64,000 bases of DNA from DASVFB01 sp963815965 (GTDB lineage Bacteria; Actinomycetota; Thermoleophilia; Gaiellales; Gaiellaceae): the NCBI GenBank assembly GCA_963815965.1, contig CAWFIT010000001.1, forward strand, positions 868,001 through 932,000, read 5' to 3'. Of this stretch, positions 23,535-31,919 are shown piece after piece. The stretch's first letter is position 1; each line of letters opens with the position of its first letter. Below the pieces are notes generated by a model that was not told where the DNA came from, did no database searches, and saw only the letters and a program-made list of their open reading frames with translations. Position numbers and translations under genes: made by a program.

Positions 23535-25444
23535 AGATCTGCGGCGTCGACGTCGGGGACGGCGCGCGCACGTGGCCGCCGGCGAGCGCGCGACGAAAGC
23601 ACAACGCGTCGGACGGTGCGCCTGATGGGTCCCAGCGGCGGGCGCTCTTCTACAGGCGGATAAGGCGCGTAGCGCCCGGCGGCCAGTGCTGCCAACTGTG
23701 CGCCGGCCGCTGCCCACACGACGCACAGCGCCAGCGCAGCGAGCGGCACCCAGCCGACCGCCGCGAGCTGCAGGAGGTACCACGGCGCGTCGAAGCCGAG
23801 GCCGAATCGATTCGCGAACTCCCAGAGGAGCAGCGCGGGCCCGGCGAGCCCGGCGAGCCACACTCCCATGCGAGCCGCGAGCGGCCGGTCGCCCACCTGT
23901 GGAAGCCAGAGCCAGGCGTGGAGGGACGGGAGGAGGAAGACGAGCGCAAAAGCATTCAACGACACGACGAGCAGTGAGACGATGGCGAGCGCCAGCAGGG
24001 CTGCGCAGTGTCCGGTCAGCTCCTCCTCTCGGTCGATCGGCCGTCGCGGGGTCAGGCGGTCACGGGTGACGAGCCAGCCGAGGAACGACAACCCGGCGAG
24101 GACGATCAGGCCGAAGAGGGGCCAGTCCGTGCCGCTGCTCGATTCGGGTGCGGGCGGCCGAAGCGATGCGTGCGGCCACCGGCCGGCGAGCCCGACGAGC
24201 TCGAAGACGATCAGGACGAAGAGCCAGAAGAGGACTCGGCTGCGCATGCTCAGCACGGCCGGCATGAGCTTCATGCGGCGGCGCCGAGTCAGCGCGAAGA
24301 GGTCGACCACCGCGGTGAGAAACGGGAGCAGCGCGGCGACGAGAACGATCTCGATCGCCCAGCCGCGGACGATGCGGGCGCCGAAGTAGACGTACGAGGA
24401 AGTCCCCTGCGTGAGCTCGAGACCCTCGTCGAGCGAGGCGAGCAGCTGCTGGGACGCGCGCCCGATGTGTCCGAACCGTGCGGCGTGGCTCTTCAGCTGC
24501 TCCGGTGTGTCGCCGACGGGGCTCGGTGGGCGGTCGCCCGACGAAGTGAGTGTGACGGCCGAGATCCCCTGTCCCAGGAACGGTGCCTGCTCGTAGAAGC
24601 TGAACGGGAAGGCGAGATCGAGCAGCTGGCGCAGCGCGCTCGGGCGCTGGGCAACGTCGCGCCCCTGCTCGAGCATGCGCGCAGCGGCGGTCGCGAGCAA
24701 TCCGGTGCTGGGCATCCGCGGCTTGTCGCCCGAGAACTCCAACCGGGCGCGTCCGGGGCCGGCGATCGCGTCGAGGTCGACCACCGCGACGACGTCCCGG
24801 GCGAGCGGCGAATGCTCCGCGAAGTGCGCCGCGCCGATGCCGCCGAGCGCGCCGCCGTCGGTCGACAGGAAGACGATCGTGTGTGCGGGCCGCACACGTC
24901 GCGAGGTCGAAGGCGCCGTCGATGCGGCAGCCGGGTTCGCATACGAGCGGGCGAGCTCGATCAGAGCCGCTGTGCCCGAAGCGTTGTCGTTTGCCCCTGC
25001 ACCGACCCCGCTGTTGTCGCGATGGGCAACGACGACGATCGCCGACGTGGAGCGCCCCGGCACCACGGCGACCAGATTCACGAAGTGCAGGCGGCCGCGT
25101 CCTGCGACGGTCGCCTCGAACGCCTCCGGCCGGACGACGAATCCGTACGGCCGTAGCTGGTCGGCGAACCACCTGGCCGCCCCGGCTGCGCCCGCCGTCT
25201 CGGGCGAGCGATCCGGGTGCTCACTCGCCAGGTCGTTCGCCAATCGCACGGCGCCGACGGTGTCGAAGGCAGGCGGCAGGTCCGGGCGTGGCAGCGGCGC
25301 CGGCCGGGTGACTGTGAACGCCGCCAGCAGGAGCGGGAAGGCGACGAGCAGCCAAGTGCCACGGTAGGTGCGGCCGCTGATTGGACGTTCGAGCGAGCCA
25401 CGCCGCGCTCGGCGCCGTCGGCGCGTGGGCGGAGCCGCGGACAT
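23531..25444 (-). CDS. M28-type zinc peptidase fused to membrane domain
   Basis: 637 aa. A basic N-terminus and one helix (30-46) are followed by an extracytoplasmic M28-like domain (about 55-330) and then about six C-terminal membrane helices. Zinc-ligand positions His141 and Asp153 are seen in AHRDNSGVGAGANDNASGTA. The usual catalytic Glu-Glu (EExGLxGS) is replaced by Thr-Asp (FLSTDGGALGGIGAAHF), so activity is uncertain. VVDLDAIAG could give the next ligand. The start ATG 25444 is 8 nt after TACTAT. It is divergent from the response-regulator gene. Confidence 0.82.
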   Translation of the reverse strand: MSAAPPTRRRRRARRGSLERPISGRTYRGTWLLVAFPLLLAAFTVTRPAPLPRPDLPPAFDTVGAVRLANDLASEHPDRSPETAGAAGAARWFADQLRPYGFVVRPEAFEATVAGRGRLHFVNLVAVVPGRSTSAIVVVAHRDNSGVGAGANDNASGTAALIELARSYANPAAASTAPSTSRRVRPAHTIVFLSTDGGALGGIGAAHFAEHSPLARDVVAVVDLDAIAGPGRARLEFSGDKPRMPSTGLLATAAARMLEQGRDVAQRPSALRQLLDLAFPFSFYEQAPFLGQGISAVTLTSSGDRPPSPVGDTPEQLKSHAARFGHIGRASQQLLASLDEGLELTQGTSSYVYFGARIVRGWAIEIVLVAALLPFLTAVVDLFALTRRRRMKLMPAVLSMRSRVLFWLFVLIVFELVGLAGRWPHASLRPPAPESSSGTDWPLFGLIVLAGLSFLGWLVTRDRLTPRRPIDREEELTGHCAALLALAIVSLLVVSLNAFALVFLLPSLHAWLWLPQVGDRPLAARMGVWLAGLAGPALLLWEFANRFGLGFDAPWYLLQLAAVGWVPLAALALCVVWAAAGAQLAALAAGRYAPYPPVEERPPLGPIRRTVRRVVLSSRARRRPRARAVPDVDAADL

Positions 25445-25458
25445 GCCGGGCTATAGTA
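25445..25458. promoter_or_regulatory. Overlapping divergent -10 boxes (M28 peptidase / response regulator)
   Basis: The + strand TATAGT (25452-25457) and - strand TACTAT (25458-25453) overlap on a near-palindrome. The minus box is 8 nt from the peptidase ATG (near-leaderless). The plus box is 36 nt from the regulator ATG (25494). Confidence 0.45.
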
Positions 25459-25493
25459 AGTGCCCGGTTACCCGTCGCCCGGCAGGCCTGAAC

Positions 25494-26195
25494 ATGTCCG
25501 AGCCACCGACCATCCTGCTAGTCGACGACGAAGACGCCGTTCAGAAGCTCCTCGCGTACCCGCTCGAGCGCGATGGATTCCGGGTCGTGTCGGCCCGCGA
25601 CGGCGAAGAGGCGCTCGACCGCTTCGGCGAGGAGAACCCCGACCTCGTCGTGCTCGACATCATGCTGCCTCACCTCGACGGTCTCGAGGTTTGCAAGCGC
25701 CTACGAGCTCGCAGCACCGTCCCGATCATCATGCTCACCGCTCGTGACGACGAGCTCGACAAGGTTGTCGGGCTCGAGCTCGGCGCGGACGACTACATCA
25801 CGAAGCCGTTCTCGATCCACGAGTTCCGCAGCCGCGTGCGGGCGCTGCTCCGAAGAGCGAAGCTCCCGCCGTACCAGGGCGAGGACGGCGACGAGGTGAT
25901 CTCGTCAGGCCCACTGCGCGTCGACGTCGCCCGCCGTACCGTCGAGCTGGACGGGCAATCGGTGCAGCTGACGTACGTCGAGTTCGAGCTGCTCCGCACC
26001 ATGGCGTCCCACCCCGGACGCGTGTTCTCGCGCAAGATGCTCCTCGAGGAGCTCTGGGGCGGATCGGATTACCGCGAGCCGCGGACGATCGACGTGCACG
26101 TGCGCCACCTGCGCGAGAAGCTCGAGCAGGACCCGCGCGAGCCCGAGTTCATCCACACCGTGCGCGGCGTGGGATACCGCTTCCGGGAACGATGA
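25494..26195 (+). CDS. OmpR/PhoB-family response regulator
   Basis: 233 aa from ATG 25494. The receiver domain has the acidic pair DDE (11-13), phospho-acceptor Asp55 (VVLDIMLP), Thr in MLTARDD and Lys in DDYITKPFS. The winged-helix output domain has LTYVEFELLRTMASHPGRVFSRKMLLEELWG and RTIDVHVRHLREKLE ... TVRGVGYRF. Upstream in-frame residues are ignored because receiver domains begin at this point. It overlaps the histidine kinase gene by ATGA, so it forms a two-component operon. Its stimulus is unknown. Confidence 0.95.
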   Translation: MSEPPTILLVDDEDAVQKLLAYPLERDGFRVVSARDGEEALDRFGEENPDLVVLDIMLPHLDGLEVCKRLRARSTVPIIMLTARDDELDKVVGLELGADDYITKPFSIHEFRSRVRALLRRAKLPPYQGEDGDEVISSGPLRVDVARRTVELDGQSVQLTYVEFELLRTMASHPGRVFSRKMLLEELWGGSDYREPRTIDVHVRHLREKLEQDPREPEFIHTVRGVGYRFRER

Positions 26196-27721
26196 ACCCG
26201 TTCAAGAGTGTCGGTGCGCGGCTCAGCTTCGCCCTCGTGGCCGTCGTCGCGCTGGCGCTCGGCCTCGTTTACATGATCGTCGTCCCGTCGCTTCGGCAGC
26301 GCCTGATCGATACGAAGCTCAACCAGCTCCGGAGCGCGATGCCGACGATCGCGGACGAGGTCTCCCGCACCGAGCCGTTCGACTTCTCGACCGAGGCGTC
26401 GCGCTGGTCGGGTCGGGCCTCCGCGCGCATCGTCGTCTACGCGAACGCCAGGCCTGCGTCCACGGACCAGAACGTCTCGCTGGCGACGTTCGCCGACTCG
26501 AACCCGAATTCCTCGGTCGATGTGACCTCAGACCCCGTTGCGCAGCGGGCGGCGAACAACGTGATCGAGGTCTCAGACACCGTCCACCGGGGCGACACCG
26601 AATGGGCTGAGGTGGCGAGGCCGGTGTCGAATGTGGCCATTCCCTCCGGCGGAGTCGTGTTGCTCACGGCGTCGCTCCACGACGCGCTGGCCAACGTCGC
26701 CACCGTCCAGCGGCGCATGCTCGAGGCGGGCGTCCTTGCGCTGTTGCTCGCATTGTGTGTCGGATACGGCCTCGCGTACCTCTTCGCGCGCCGGATCAGG
26801 CGCCTCGAGGTCGCAGCCGAGCGCATTGCGGCCGGCCGATTCGACCAACCGGTCGTCGACAAGAGCGAGGACGAGTTGGGGCAGCTCGCACGGGCGTTCG
26901 ACCGGATGCGGCTGCGCCTCTCGAAGCTGGAGCGCGCGCGGCGCGAGTTCATCGGTAACGCCTCGCATGAGCTGCGAACGCCGCTCTTCTCGTTGCGCGG
27001 CTTCCTCGAGCTCATGACCGACGAGGAGCTGGACGAGTCGACCCGACGCGAGTTCCTCGAGACGATGCGCGAGCAGGTCGACCGGCTCCAGCGACTGGCC
27101 GAGGATCTCCTCGACCTGACGCGCCTGGACGCGGGCAGGATGCACATCGAGCGGCGCCCGATCGACCTTGGCGAGCTCGCGACCGATCTCCACGACGAGT
27201 TCCGCGCCGTCGCAATGGCGACCGGGCACGAGCTCGACCTGGACGCCCGGGAGGGCTACGCGCTCGGGGACGAGGAACGGGTCGTCCGGATCGGCCGTGC
27301 CCTGCTCGAGAATGCGCTCAAGCACACACCGCCCGGGACGCGTGTCTCCGTGCGGTCGATCGGGAGCTCGCTCGTCGTGGGGGACGACGGTCCGGGCATT
27401 CCGACCGAGCATGCCGCGCAGATCTTCGAGCGGTTCTACCGCGTCGACGGAGCGAGGGCCTCCGGCAGCGGGCTGGGGCTCGCAATTGCGCGCGAGCTCG
27501 CCGAGGCGATGGGCGGCACGCTCGAGCTCGACTCGAACGCCGGATTGACGACCTTCACGCTTCGGCTGCCGCCCGCCCGTTTTCCCGTGGAAACGGACGG
27601 GGACGCGGACGAGCGTTTTGTTCCAGCCGGCGAGGCAAGAACCCCCCGGGATGAGGCATCAGCGCACCCAACTCGGTTGAGACAGATAGGAGCAGGTTTA
27701 GACGGAGAAACCTGCGGGTAG
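26192..27721 (+). CDS. Membrane sensor histidine kinase
   Basis: 509 aa. TM1 (about 9-33) and TM2 (about 177-198) flank a roughly 140-aa extracytoplasmic sensor region with no recognised fold. A HAMP domain follows (RRIRRLEVAAERIAAGRFDQPV), then HisKA with phospho-acceptor His259 in NASHELRTPL. The HATPase part has LLENALKHTP (N box), VGDDGPGIP (G1), FERFYRVDG and GSGLGLAIARELAE (G2). The C-terminal 50 residues are low complexity. Partner is the overlapping response regulator. Confidence 0.95.
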   Translation: MNPFKSVGARLSFALVAVVALALGLVYMIVVPSLRQRLIDTKLNQLRSAMPTIADEVSRTEPFDFSTEASRWSGRASARIVVYANARPASTDQNVSLATFADSNPNSSVDVTSDPVAQRAANNVIEVSDTVHRGDTEWAEVARPVSNVAIPSGGVVLLTASLHDALANVATVQRRMLEAGVLALLLALCVGYGLAYLFARRIRRLEVAAERIAAGRFDQPVVDKSEDELGQLARAFDRMRLRLSKLERARREFIGNASHELRTPLFSLRGFLELMTDEELDESTRREFLETMREQVDRLQRLAEDLLDLTRLDAGRMHIERRPIDLGELATDLHDEFRAVAMATGHELDLDAREGYALGDEERVVRIGRALLENALKHTPPGTRVSVRSIGSSLVVGDDGPGIPTEHAAQIFERFYRVDGARASGSGLGLAIARELAEAMGGTLELDSNAGLTTFTLRLPPARFPVETDGDADERFVPAGEARTPRDEASAHPTRLRQIGAGLDGETCG

Positions 27722-27737
27722 GCTACGAACACCTCGA

Positions 27738-28199
27738 ATGGCGATCGCGAATGACACGGCCACGACCTCGCGTGCGGACGCTCGTGACCGCCGGGTTGTC
27801 CGACTGACGATTCCGGCGCGGCCCGAGTACATCACGCTCTGCCGGCTCGCCCTCACGGGGCTTGCCCGGCTCCGGCCGATCTCGGACGAGCTCGTCGCCG
27901 ACCTCAAGCTCGCGCTTACGGAGGCGGCGTCGAACTCGGTCAGGCATGCGTACGGCGGCGGCGGGGGCTCGGTCGAGATCGCGTACGAGCTCTACGGAGA
28001 CCGGCTTGTCATCGAGGTGAACGACGAGGGGGAGGGCTTCGACCCGGCGGAAGACGGCGAACTGGGCGACCTCGAGAACCTCACCGAGGGAGGCCTGGGC
28101 ATCGCGATCATCCGCGCGATCGCGGACGAGTTCGTCCTGTCTCGCGGTCCGCGGGGCCGCGGCTCGCGGTTGCGCTTCGTCAAGGTCCTGACCGCGTAG
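27738..28199 (+). CDS. RsbW-like anti-sigma/serine kinase ATPase domain protein
   Basis: 153 aa GHKL ATPase of the HATPase_c_2 type. N box LALTEAASNSVRHAYGG, G1 VNDEGEGFDPAED and G2 EGGLGIAIIRAIADEF are present. Such proteins bind a sigma-B-type factor or phosphorylate an STAS antagonist in general stress control. No sigma factor or STAS gene is adjacent. It lies 8 nt upstream of the trehalose glycosyltransferase gene, suggesting a stress operon. A TAGGCT box at 27719-27724 precedes it by 13 nt. Confidence 0.88.
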   Translation: MAIANDTATTSRADARDRRVVRLTIPARPEYITLCRLALTGLARLRPISDELVADLKLALTEAASNSVRHAYGGGGGSVEIAYELYGDRLVIEVNDEGEGFDPAEDGELGDLENLTEGGLGIAIIRAIADEFVLSRGPRGRGSRLRFVKVLTA

Positions 28200-28207
28200 C
28201 CCGCCGC

Positions 28208-29482
28208 TTGCTCCAGCTCGTCAACGTTGGACACAAGTCGCTGGTCGACTACGGCTCGCTTGCGACGCGAGGCCTGATGGACGAGATCCGCGCGCTGGCG
28301 GAGCCGCTCGCAGGCAGGCGGGTGCTGCACCTCTCCGCGACCGCGTTCGGCGGCGGCGTCGCGGAGATCAACTACACCCTCGTGCCGCTCATGCAGGACG
28401 CGGGGCTCGAAGTCGAGTGGCGGATCATCCGCGGCGCCGACGACTTCTTCAACGTGACCAAGACGATCCACAACGCCCTCCAGGGAAATCCGCAAGGGCT
28501 GAGCGACTCGCATCAAGAAATCTTCGGCCGCTACCAGGAGCTGAACGCGCGCGATCTCACCGCTGACTACGACTTCGTCATTGTCCACGACCCGCAGCCG
28601 GTCGGGCTGATCGACCACTTTCCCGACTCGAAGGCGCAGTGGATCTGGCGCGGGCACATCGACTTCTCGACACCGAACCAGGAGGTGCTCGAGTTCTTGC
28701 TGCCGTCGATAGCGCGCTACGACGCCACGATCTTCCACCTGCCGGAGTACGCGCCCCGCGCGCCCGGGCTGCCGCCCGCGTACATCTGGCCTCCGGCGAT
28801 CGACCCGCTCGCGCCGAAGAACATGGCGCTCTCGCCTGAGGATGCGGCGTACATCGTCGACCAGTTCGGCATCGACGTCGAGCGGCCGATGCTGACGCAA
28901 GTCTCGCGCTTCGATCCGTGGAAGGACCCGCTAGGTGTCATCGATGCCTACCGGCTCGTGAAGGAGGAGATTCCCGAGGTGCAACTCGCGCTCGTCGGCT
29001 CGATGGCGCATGACGATCCGGAGGGCTGGGAGTACTACAACGCGACCGTCGAGTACGCGGCCGGCGATCCAGACATCTACATCCTTTCGAACCTCAACAA
29101 CGTCGGCTCGGTCGAGGTCAACGCGTTCCAGGTGCACTCTCGCGTCGTCATCCAGAAGTCCATCCGGGAGGGTTTCGGGCTCACCGTCAGCGAGGCGCTC
29201 TGGAAGGCGCGTCCCACCGTTGCCGGTCGCGTCGGCGGCATCGTCGTCCAGATCGCGGACGGCGAGACCGGGCGCCTCGTCGATTCCGCCGAGCAGTGCG
29301 CGGCGGCGTGCCTCGAGACGTTGCGTGACCCGGAAACCGCAAGGATCCGTGCGTTGCGGGGCAAGGAGTACGTGCGGACGCATTTCCTGACGCCGCGCCT
29401 TTTGCGCGACTGGCTGACGCTGTTCAATCGCCTGACCGGCAACGACACCGGCATCGAGCTCGCCACCGTCGGCGCGAGATAA
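28208..29482 (+). CDS. Trehalose synthase, glycosyltransferase type (TreT-like)
   Basis: 424 aa GT-B enzyme from TTG 28208. The TreT-type N-terminus is clear: VLHLSATAFGGGVAEINYTLVPLMQDAGLEVEWRIIRG, then FFNVTKTIHNALQG. Later VIVHDPQPVGLI, WRGHIDFSTPN, VSRFDPWKDPLGVIDAY, IQKSIREGFGLTVSEALWKARPTVAGRVGGI. TreT makes trehalose from NDP-glucose and glucose in thermophiles; other members are kojibiose/sucrose-type enzymes, so the exact product is inferred. The otsA gene follows on its own leaderless promoter. Confidence 0.85.
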   Translation: MLQLVNVGHKSLVDYGSLATRGLMDEIRALAEPLAGRRVLHLSATAFGGGVAEINYTLVPLMQDAGLEVEWRIIRGADDFFNVTKTIHNALQGNPQGLSDSHQEIFGRYQELNARDLTADYDFVIVHDPQPVGLIDHFPDSKAQWIWRGHIDFSTPNQEVLEFLLPSIARYDATIFHLPEYAPRAPGLPPAYIWPPAIDPLAPKNMALSPEDAAYIVDQFGIDVERPMLTQVSRFDPWKDPLGVIDAYRLVKEEIPEVQLALVGSMAHDDPEGWEYYNATVEYAAGDPDIYILSNLNNVGSVEVNAFQVHSRVVIQKSIREGFGLTVSEALWKARPTVAGRVGGIVVQIADGETGRLVDSAEQCAAACLETLRDPETARIRALRGKEYVRTHFLTPRLLRDWLTLFNRLTGNDTGIELATVGAR

Positions 29483-29498
29483 CCCACGGCGCCGGGGA

Positions 29499-29510
29499 TA
29501 GGGTCCCGGA
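29499..29510 (+). promoter_or_regulatory. Leaderless otsA promoter (-10 box)
   Basis: TAGGGT (29499-29504), 6 nt, then ATG at 29511. No Shine-Dalgarno sequence. This separates otsA expression from the treT-like gene ending at 29482. Confidence 0.55.
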
Positions 29511-30980
29511 ATGGCGTCCCGCCGGAACCTGATCGTCGTCTCCAACCGCGGCCCCGTGACGTTCAACTGGAGCGGCGGCGAGCGCGTTGCGCGCCGAGGC
29601 GGCGGAGGGCTCGTCACCGCTCTGCGAAGCCTCGTTCTGCATCACGACGTCACGTGGATCGCAAGCGCGATGTCCGACGAGGATCGCGTTGTCGCATTGG
29701 ACAACAATGAGGAACCTTTCGAGGAGACCGCGCGCGACGGCTCAACCTACCGCTTGCGACTGATCGCGCACGACGAGCAAGCGTACGACTGGTTCTACAA
29801 CGTCATCGCCAACCCGATGCTGTGGTTCCTTCAGCACCATCTCTGGGATCTCGCCGCAGCTCCGACCATCGACCACGGCGTGCACCACGCGTGGCTCGAG
29901 GGTTACGTGTCGGTCAACCGTGCATTCGCCGAGGCAGTGATCGAGGAGCTCGAGCGCGATCCGAACGCGTCCGTCTTCTTCCAGGACTACCACCTCTACG
30001 TTGCTCCCCGGATCGTTCGCGAGGCGTCGCCGGGCGCTCGGCTCGTCCACTTCGTGCACATTCCGTGGGCGGCGGCCGACTTCTGGTCAGTCCTGCCGCT
30101 CGAGATCCGGCGCGCGATTCACGACGGCCTGCTCGCGAACGATGTCGTCGGTTTTCACACGCGGCGCTGGCGTCGCAACTTCATCCGCGCGGCGGAAGAC
30201 ATCGTCGGCGCTGTGCCCGACTGGGCGCACGACTCGGTTGGTTACGAGGGACGCCGGATCGCAGTCACGGCGTCACCCATCTCGGTTGACCCCACCGAGT
30301 TCGACGAACTTGCGCACAGCCCAGCGGTGCTCGGGGCCGGTCGCAAGCTCGCTCGCCATCGTCCCGAGAAGCTCGTGCTGCGCGTCGACCGGACAGACCC
30401 TTCCAAAAACATCGTGCGCGGCTTCCGCGCATTCGAGCTCTACCTCGACGCGCACCCCGAGATGCACACGCGTGTCGCCCTTGTCGCGCTGCTCGATCCT
30501 TCGCGGCAGGAGATTCCCGAGTACGCCGAGTACGTCGGTGCGATTCAGCGCGAGGCTCGCCGCGTCAACGATCGATTTCAGCAAGACGGCTGGATGCCCA
30601 TCGACCTTCAGATCAGCGACAACTTCCCGCGCGCGGTCGCGGCCTACAAGGACTTCGACGTGCTGTTCGTGAACGCGATTTTCGACGGGCTGAACCTCGT
30701 CGCCAAGGAAGCGCCGCTCGTCAACGAGCGCGACGGTGTACTCATCCTCTCGGAGAACGCCGGTGTGCACGAGGAGCTCGGCGACTGGGCGCTGTCGGTC
30801 AATCCGTTCGACGTCGCCGGCCAGGCCGACGCGATCCACCGCGCAATCGAGATGCCGGCCGAAGAGCGGCGCGACAGGATCGAGGCGATCCGTGCCTGGG
30901 TGCGGGAGCACGACCTCGCGTCGTGGATCGATCTGCAGCTGCGGGCACTCGATGCCGAGTCACTAGAGTCTCCGGTGTGA
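29511..30980 (+). CDS. otsA: Trehalose-6-phosphate synthase (GT20)
   Basis: 489 aa. GT20 features: RNLIVVSNRGPVTF, GGGGLVTALRSL, the long FVHIPWAAADFWSVLPLEIRRAIHDGLLANDVVGFHT segment that binds glucose-6-phosphate and UDP-glucose, VLRVDRTDPSKNIVRGFRAFE, and NPFDVAGQADAIHRAI. The canonical enzyme joins UDP-glucose and glucose-6-P. No OtsB phosphatase is in the window. Some actinobacterial homologues prefer GDP- or ADP-glucose; that cannot be told here. Confidence 0.93.
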   Translation: MASRRNLIVVSNRGPVTFNWSGGERVARRGGGGLVTALRSLVLHHDVTWIASAMSDEDRVVALDNNEEPFEETARDGSTYRLRLIAHDEQAYDWFYNVIANPMLWFLQHHLWDLAAAPTIDHGVHHAWLEGYVSVNRAFAEAVIEELERDPNASVFFQDYHLYVAPRIVREASPGARLVHFVHIPWAAADFWSVLPLEIRRAIHDGLLANDVVGFHTRRWRRNFIRAAEDIVGAVPDWAHDSVGYEGRRIAVTASPISVDPTEFDELAHSPAVLGAGRKLARHRPEKLVLRVDRTDPSKNIVRGFRAFELYLDAHPEMHTRVALVALLDPSRQEIPEYAEYVGAIQREARRVNDRFQQDGWMPIDLQISDNFPRAVAAYKDFDVLFVNAIFDGLNLVAKEAPLVNERDGVLILSENAGVHEELGDWALSVNPFDVAGQADAIHRAIEMPAEERRDRIEAIRAWVREHDLASWIDLQLRALDAESLESPV

Positions 30981-31006
30981 CCGCCGTCGTCGACGGGCGC
31001 GGATGA
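30964..31006 (+). promoter_or_regulatory. Leaderless promoter plus 9-codon leader ORF before moaC
   Basis: TAGAGT (30964-30969), 7 nt, then GTG at 30977 starting a nine-codon ORF (MTAVVDGRG). Its TGA (31004-31006) overlaps the moaC ATG (31003) as ATGA. The arrangement repeats the mini-ORF seen before the DUF151 gene. Confidence 0.45.
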
Positions 31007-31443
31007 GCGTGCTCTCGCATGTCTCCGAATCCGGCGAGGTCCGGATGGTGGACGTCGGGGGCAAGCCGCTCTCGCGGCGCCGCGCGATCGCGTCGGCGCG
31101 AGTTCGGATGGCGGCCGAGACGGCCCGCCGGCTGAGAGACCTCCCCAAGGGAGACGCCCTCGTCACCGCACAACTGGCGGGGATCATGGCGGCGAAGCGA
31201 ACCGCGGAGCTCATTCCGTTGTGTCATCCGTTGCCGCTCACGAGTATCGACGTGCAGGTCGTGGCCGACGCGTCCTCCGTCGAGATCACCGCGACCGTTG
31301 AGACGACGGCGCAAACGGGCGTCGAGATGGAGGCTTTGACCGCAGCATCGCTCGCGGCGCTGACGGTGTACGACATGGCGAAGGCGGTCGACAAGGGGAT
31401 GGTCGTCGAGGATGTGAAGCTCGTGGAGAAGACGAAGTCGTGA
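31003..31443 (+). CDS. moaC: Cyclic pyranopterin monophosphate synthase
   Basis: 146 aa enzyme of the second step of molybdenum cofactor synthesis. Signature segments: VRMVDVGGKPLSRRRAIASA, KGDALVTAQLAGIMAAKRTAELIPLCHPLPLT (catalytic KHT-like and CHP region), TGVEMEALTAASLAALTVYDMAKAVDKGM (with the essential Lys and Asp), and VKLVEKTKS. Length is complete. GTGA overlap with the next gene. Confidence 0.97.
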   Translation: MSVLSHVSESGEVRMVDVGGKPLSRRRAIASARVRMAAETARRLRDLPKGDALVTAQLAGIMAAKRTAELIPLCHPLPLTSIDVQVVADASSVEITATVETTAQTGVEMEALTAASLAALTVYDMAKAVDKGMVVEDVKLVEKTKS

Positions 31444-31919
31444 CGGCGGCCGTGCTCACGATCTCCGACGGCGTTGTAGCGGGCGAGCGCGAGGACGCGA
31501 GCGGCGACACACTCGAGGAGTTGCTTGCGGCCGAGGGCTACGACGTCGTGCGCCGCGTCGTGCCCGACGAGCGCGAGCAGATCTGGGCGGCGATCCGCGA
31601 TCTCGCCGCCGAAGCGCGGCTCGTGCTTACGACGGGCGGGACCGGGGTGGCGCCGCGTGACGTGACCCCGGAGGCGACGCTCGGCGTGCTCGACCGTGAG
31701 GCGCCGGGAATCGCCGAGGCGATCCGTGCCGATTCGATCGCGAAGACTCCGCACGCGTTGCTCTCTCGCGGCGTCGCCGGGACGGTCGGCTCCACTCTCG
31801 TCGTCAACCTTCCCGGCTCGCCCGGCGGCTGCCGCGACGGCTTCGCCGTGATCCAGCCCGCGCTCGAGCATGCGTTGCGGCTCATGGCCGGCGAGTCGAC
31901 CGCGCACAAACAGACGTGA
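31440..31919 (+). CDS. mog: Molybdopterin adenylyltransferase (MogA/MoaB family)
   Basis: 159 aa. MogA/MoaB fold: AAVLTISDGVVAGEREDASGDTL, LVLTTGGTGVAPRDVTPEATL, and LLSRGVAGTVGSTLVVNLPGSPGGCRDGF. It adenylates molybdopterin before MoeA acts. The GTG start lies in a GTGA overlap with moaC, and its stop overlaps the ubiA-like GTG. MogA versus MoaB cannot be decided from sequence alone. Confidence 0.93.
   Translation: MTAAVLTISDGVVAGEREDASGDTLEELLAAEGYDVVRRVVPDEREQIWAAIRDLAAEARLVLTTGGTGVAPRDVTPEATLGVLDREAPGIAEAIRADSIAKTPHALLSRGVAGTVGSTLVVNLPGSPGGCRDGFAVIQPALEHALRLMAGESTAHKQT

Noticed and set aside
27576..27597. Near-palindrome GTTTTCCCGTGGAAAC in the histidine kinase gene resembling parS or a Noc site
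   Set aside because: Only about 10 of 16 positions match parS and it lies in coding sequence; no cluster of similar sites was seen.
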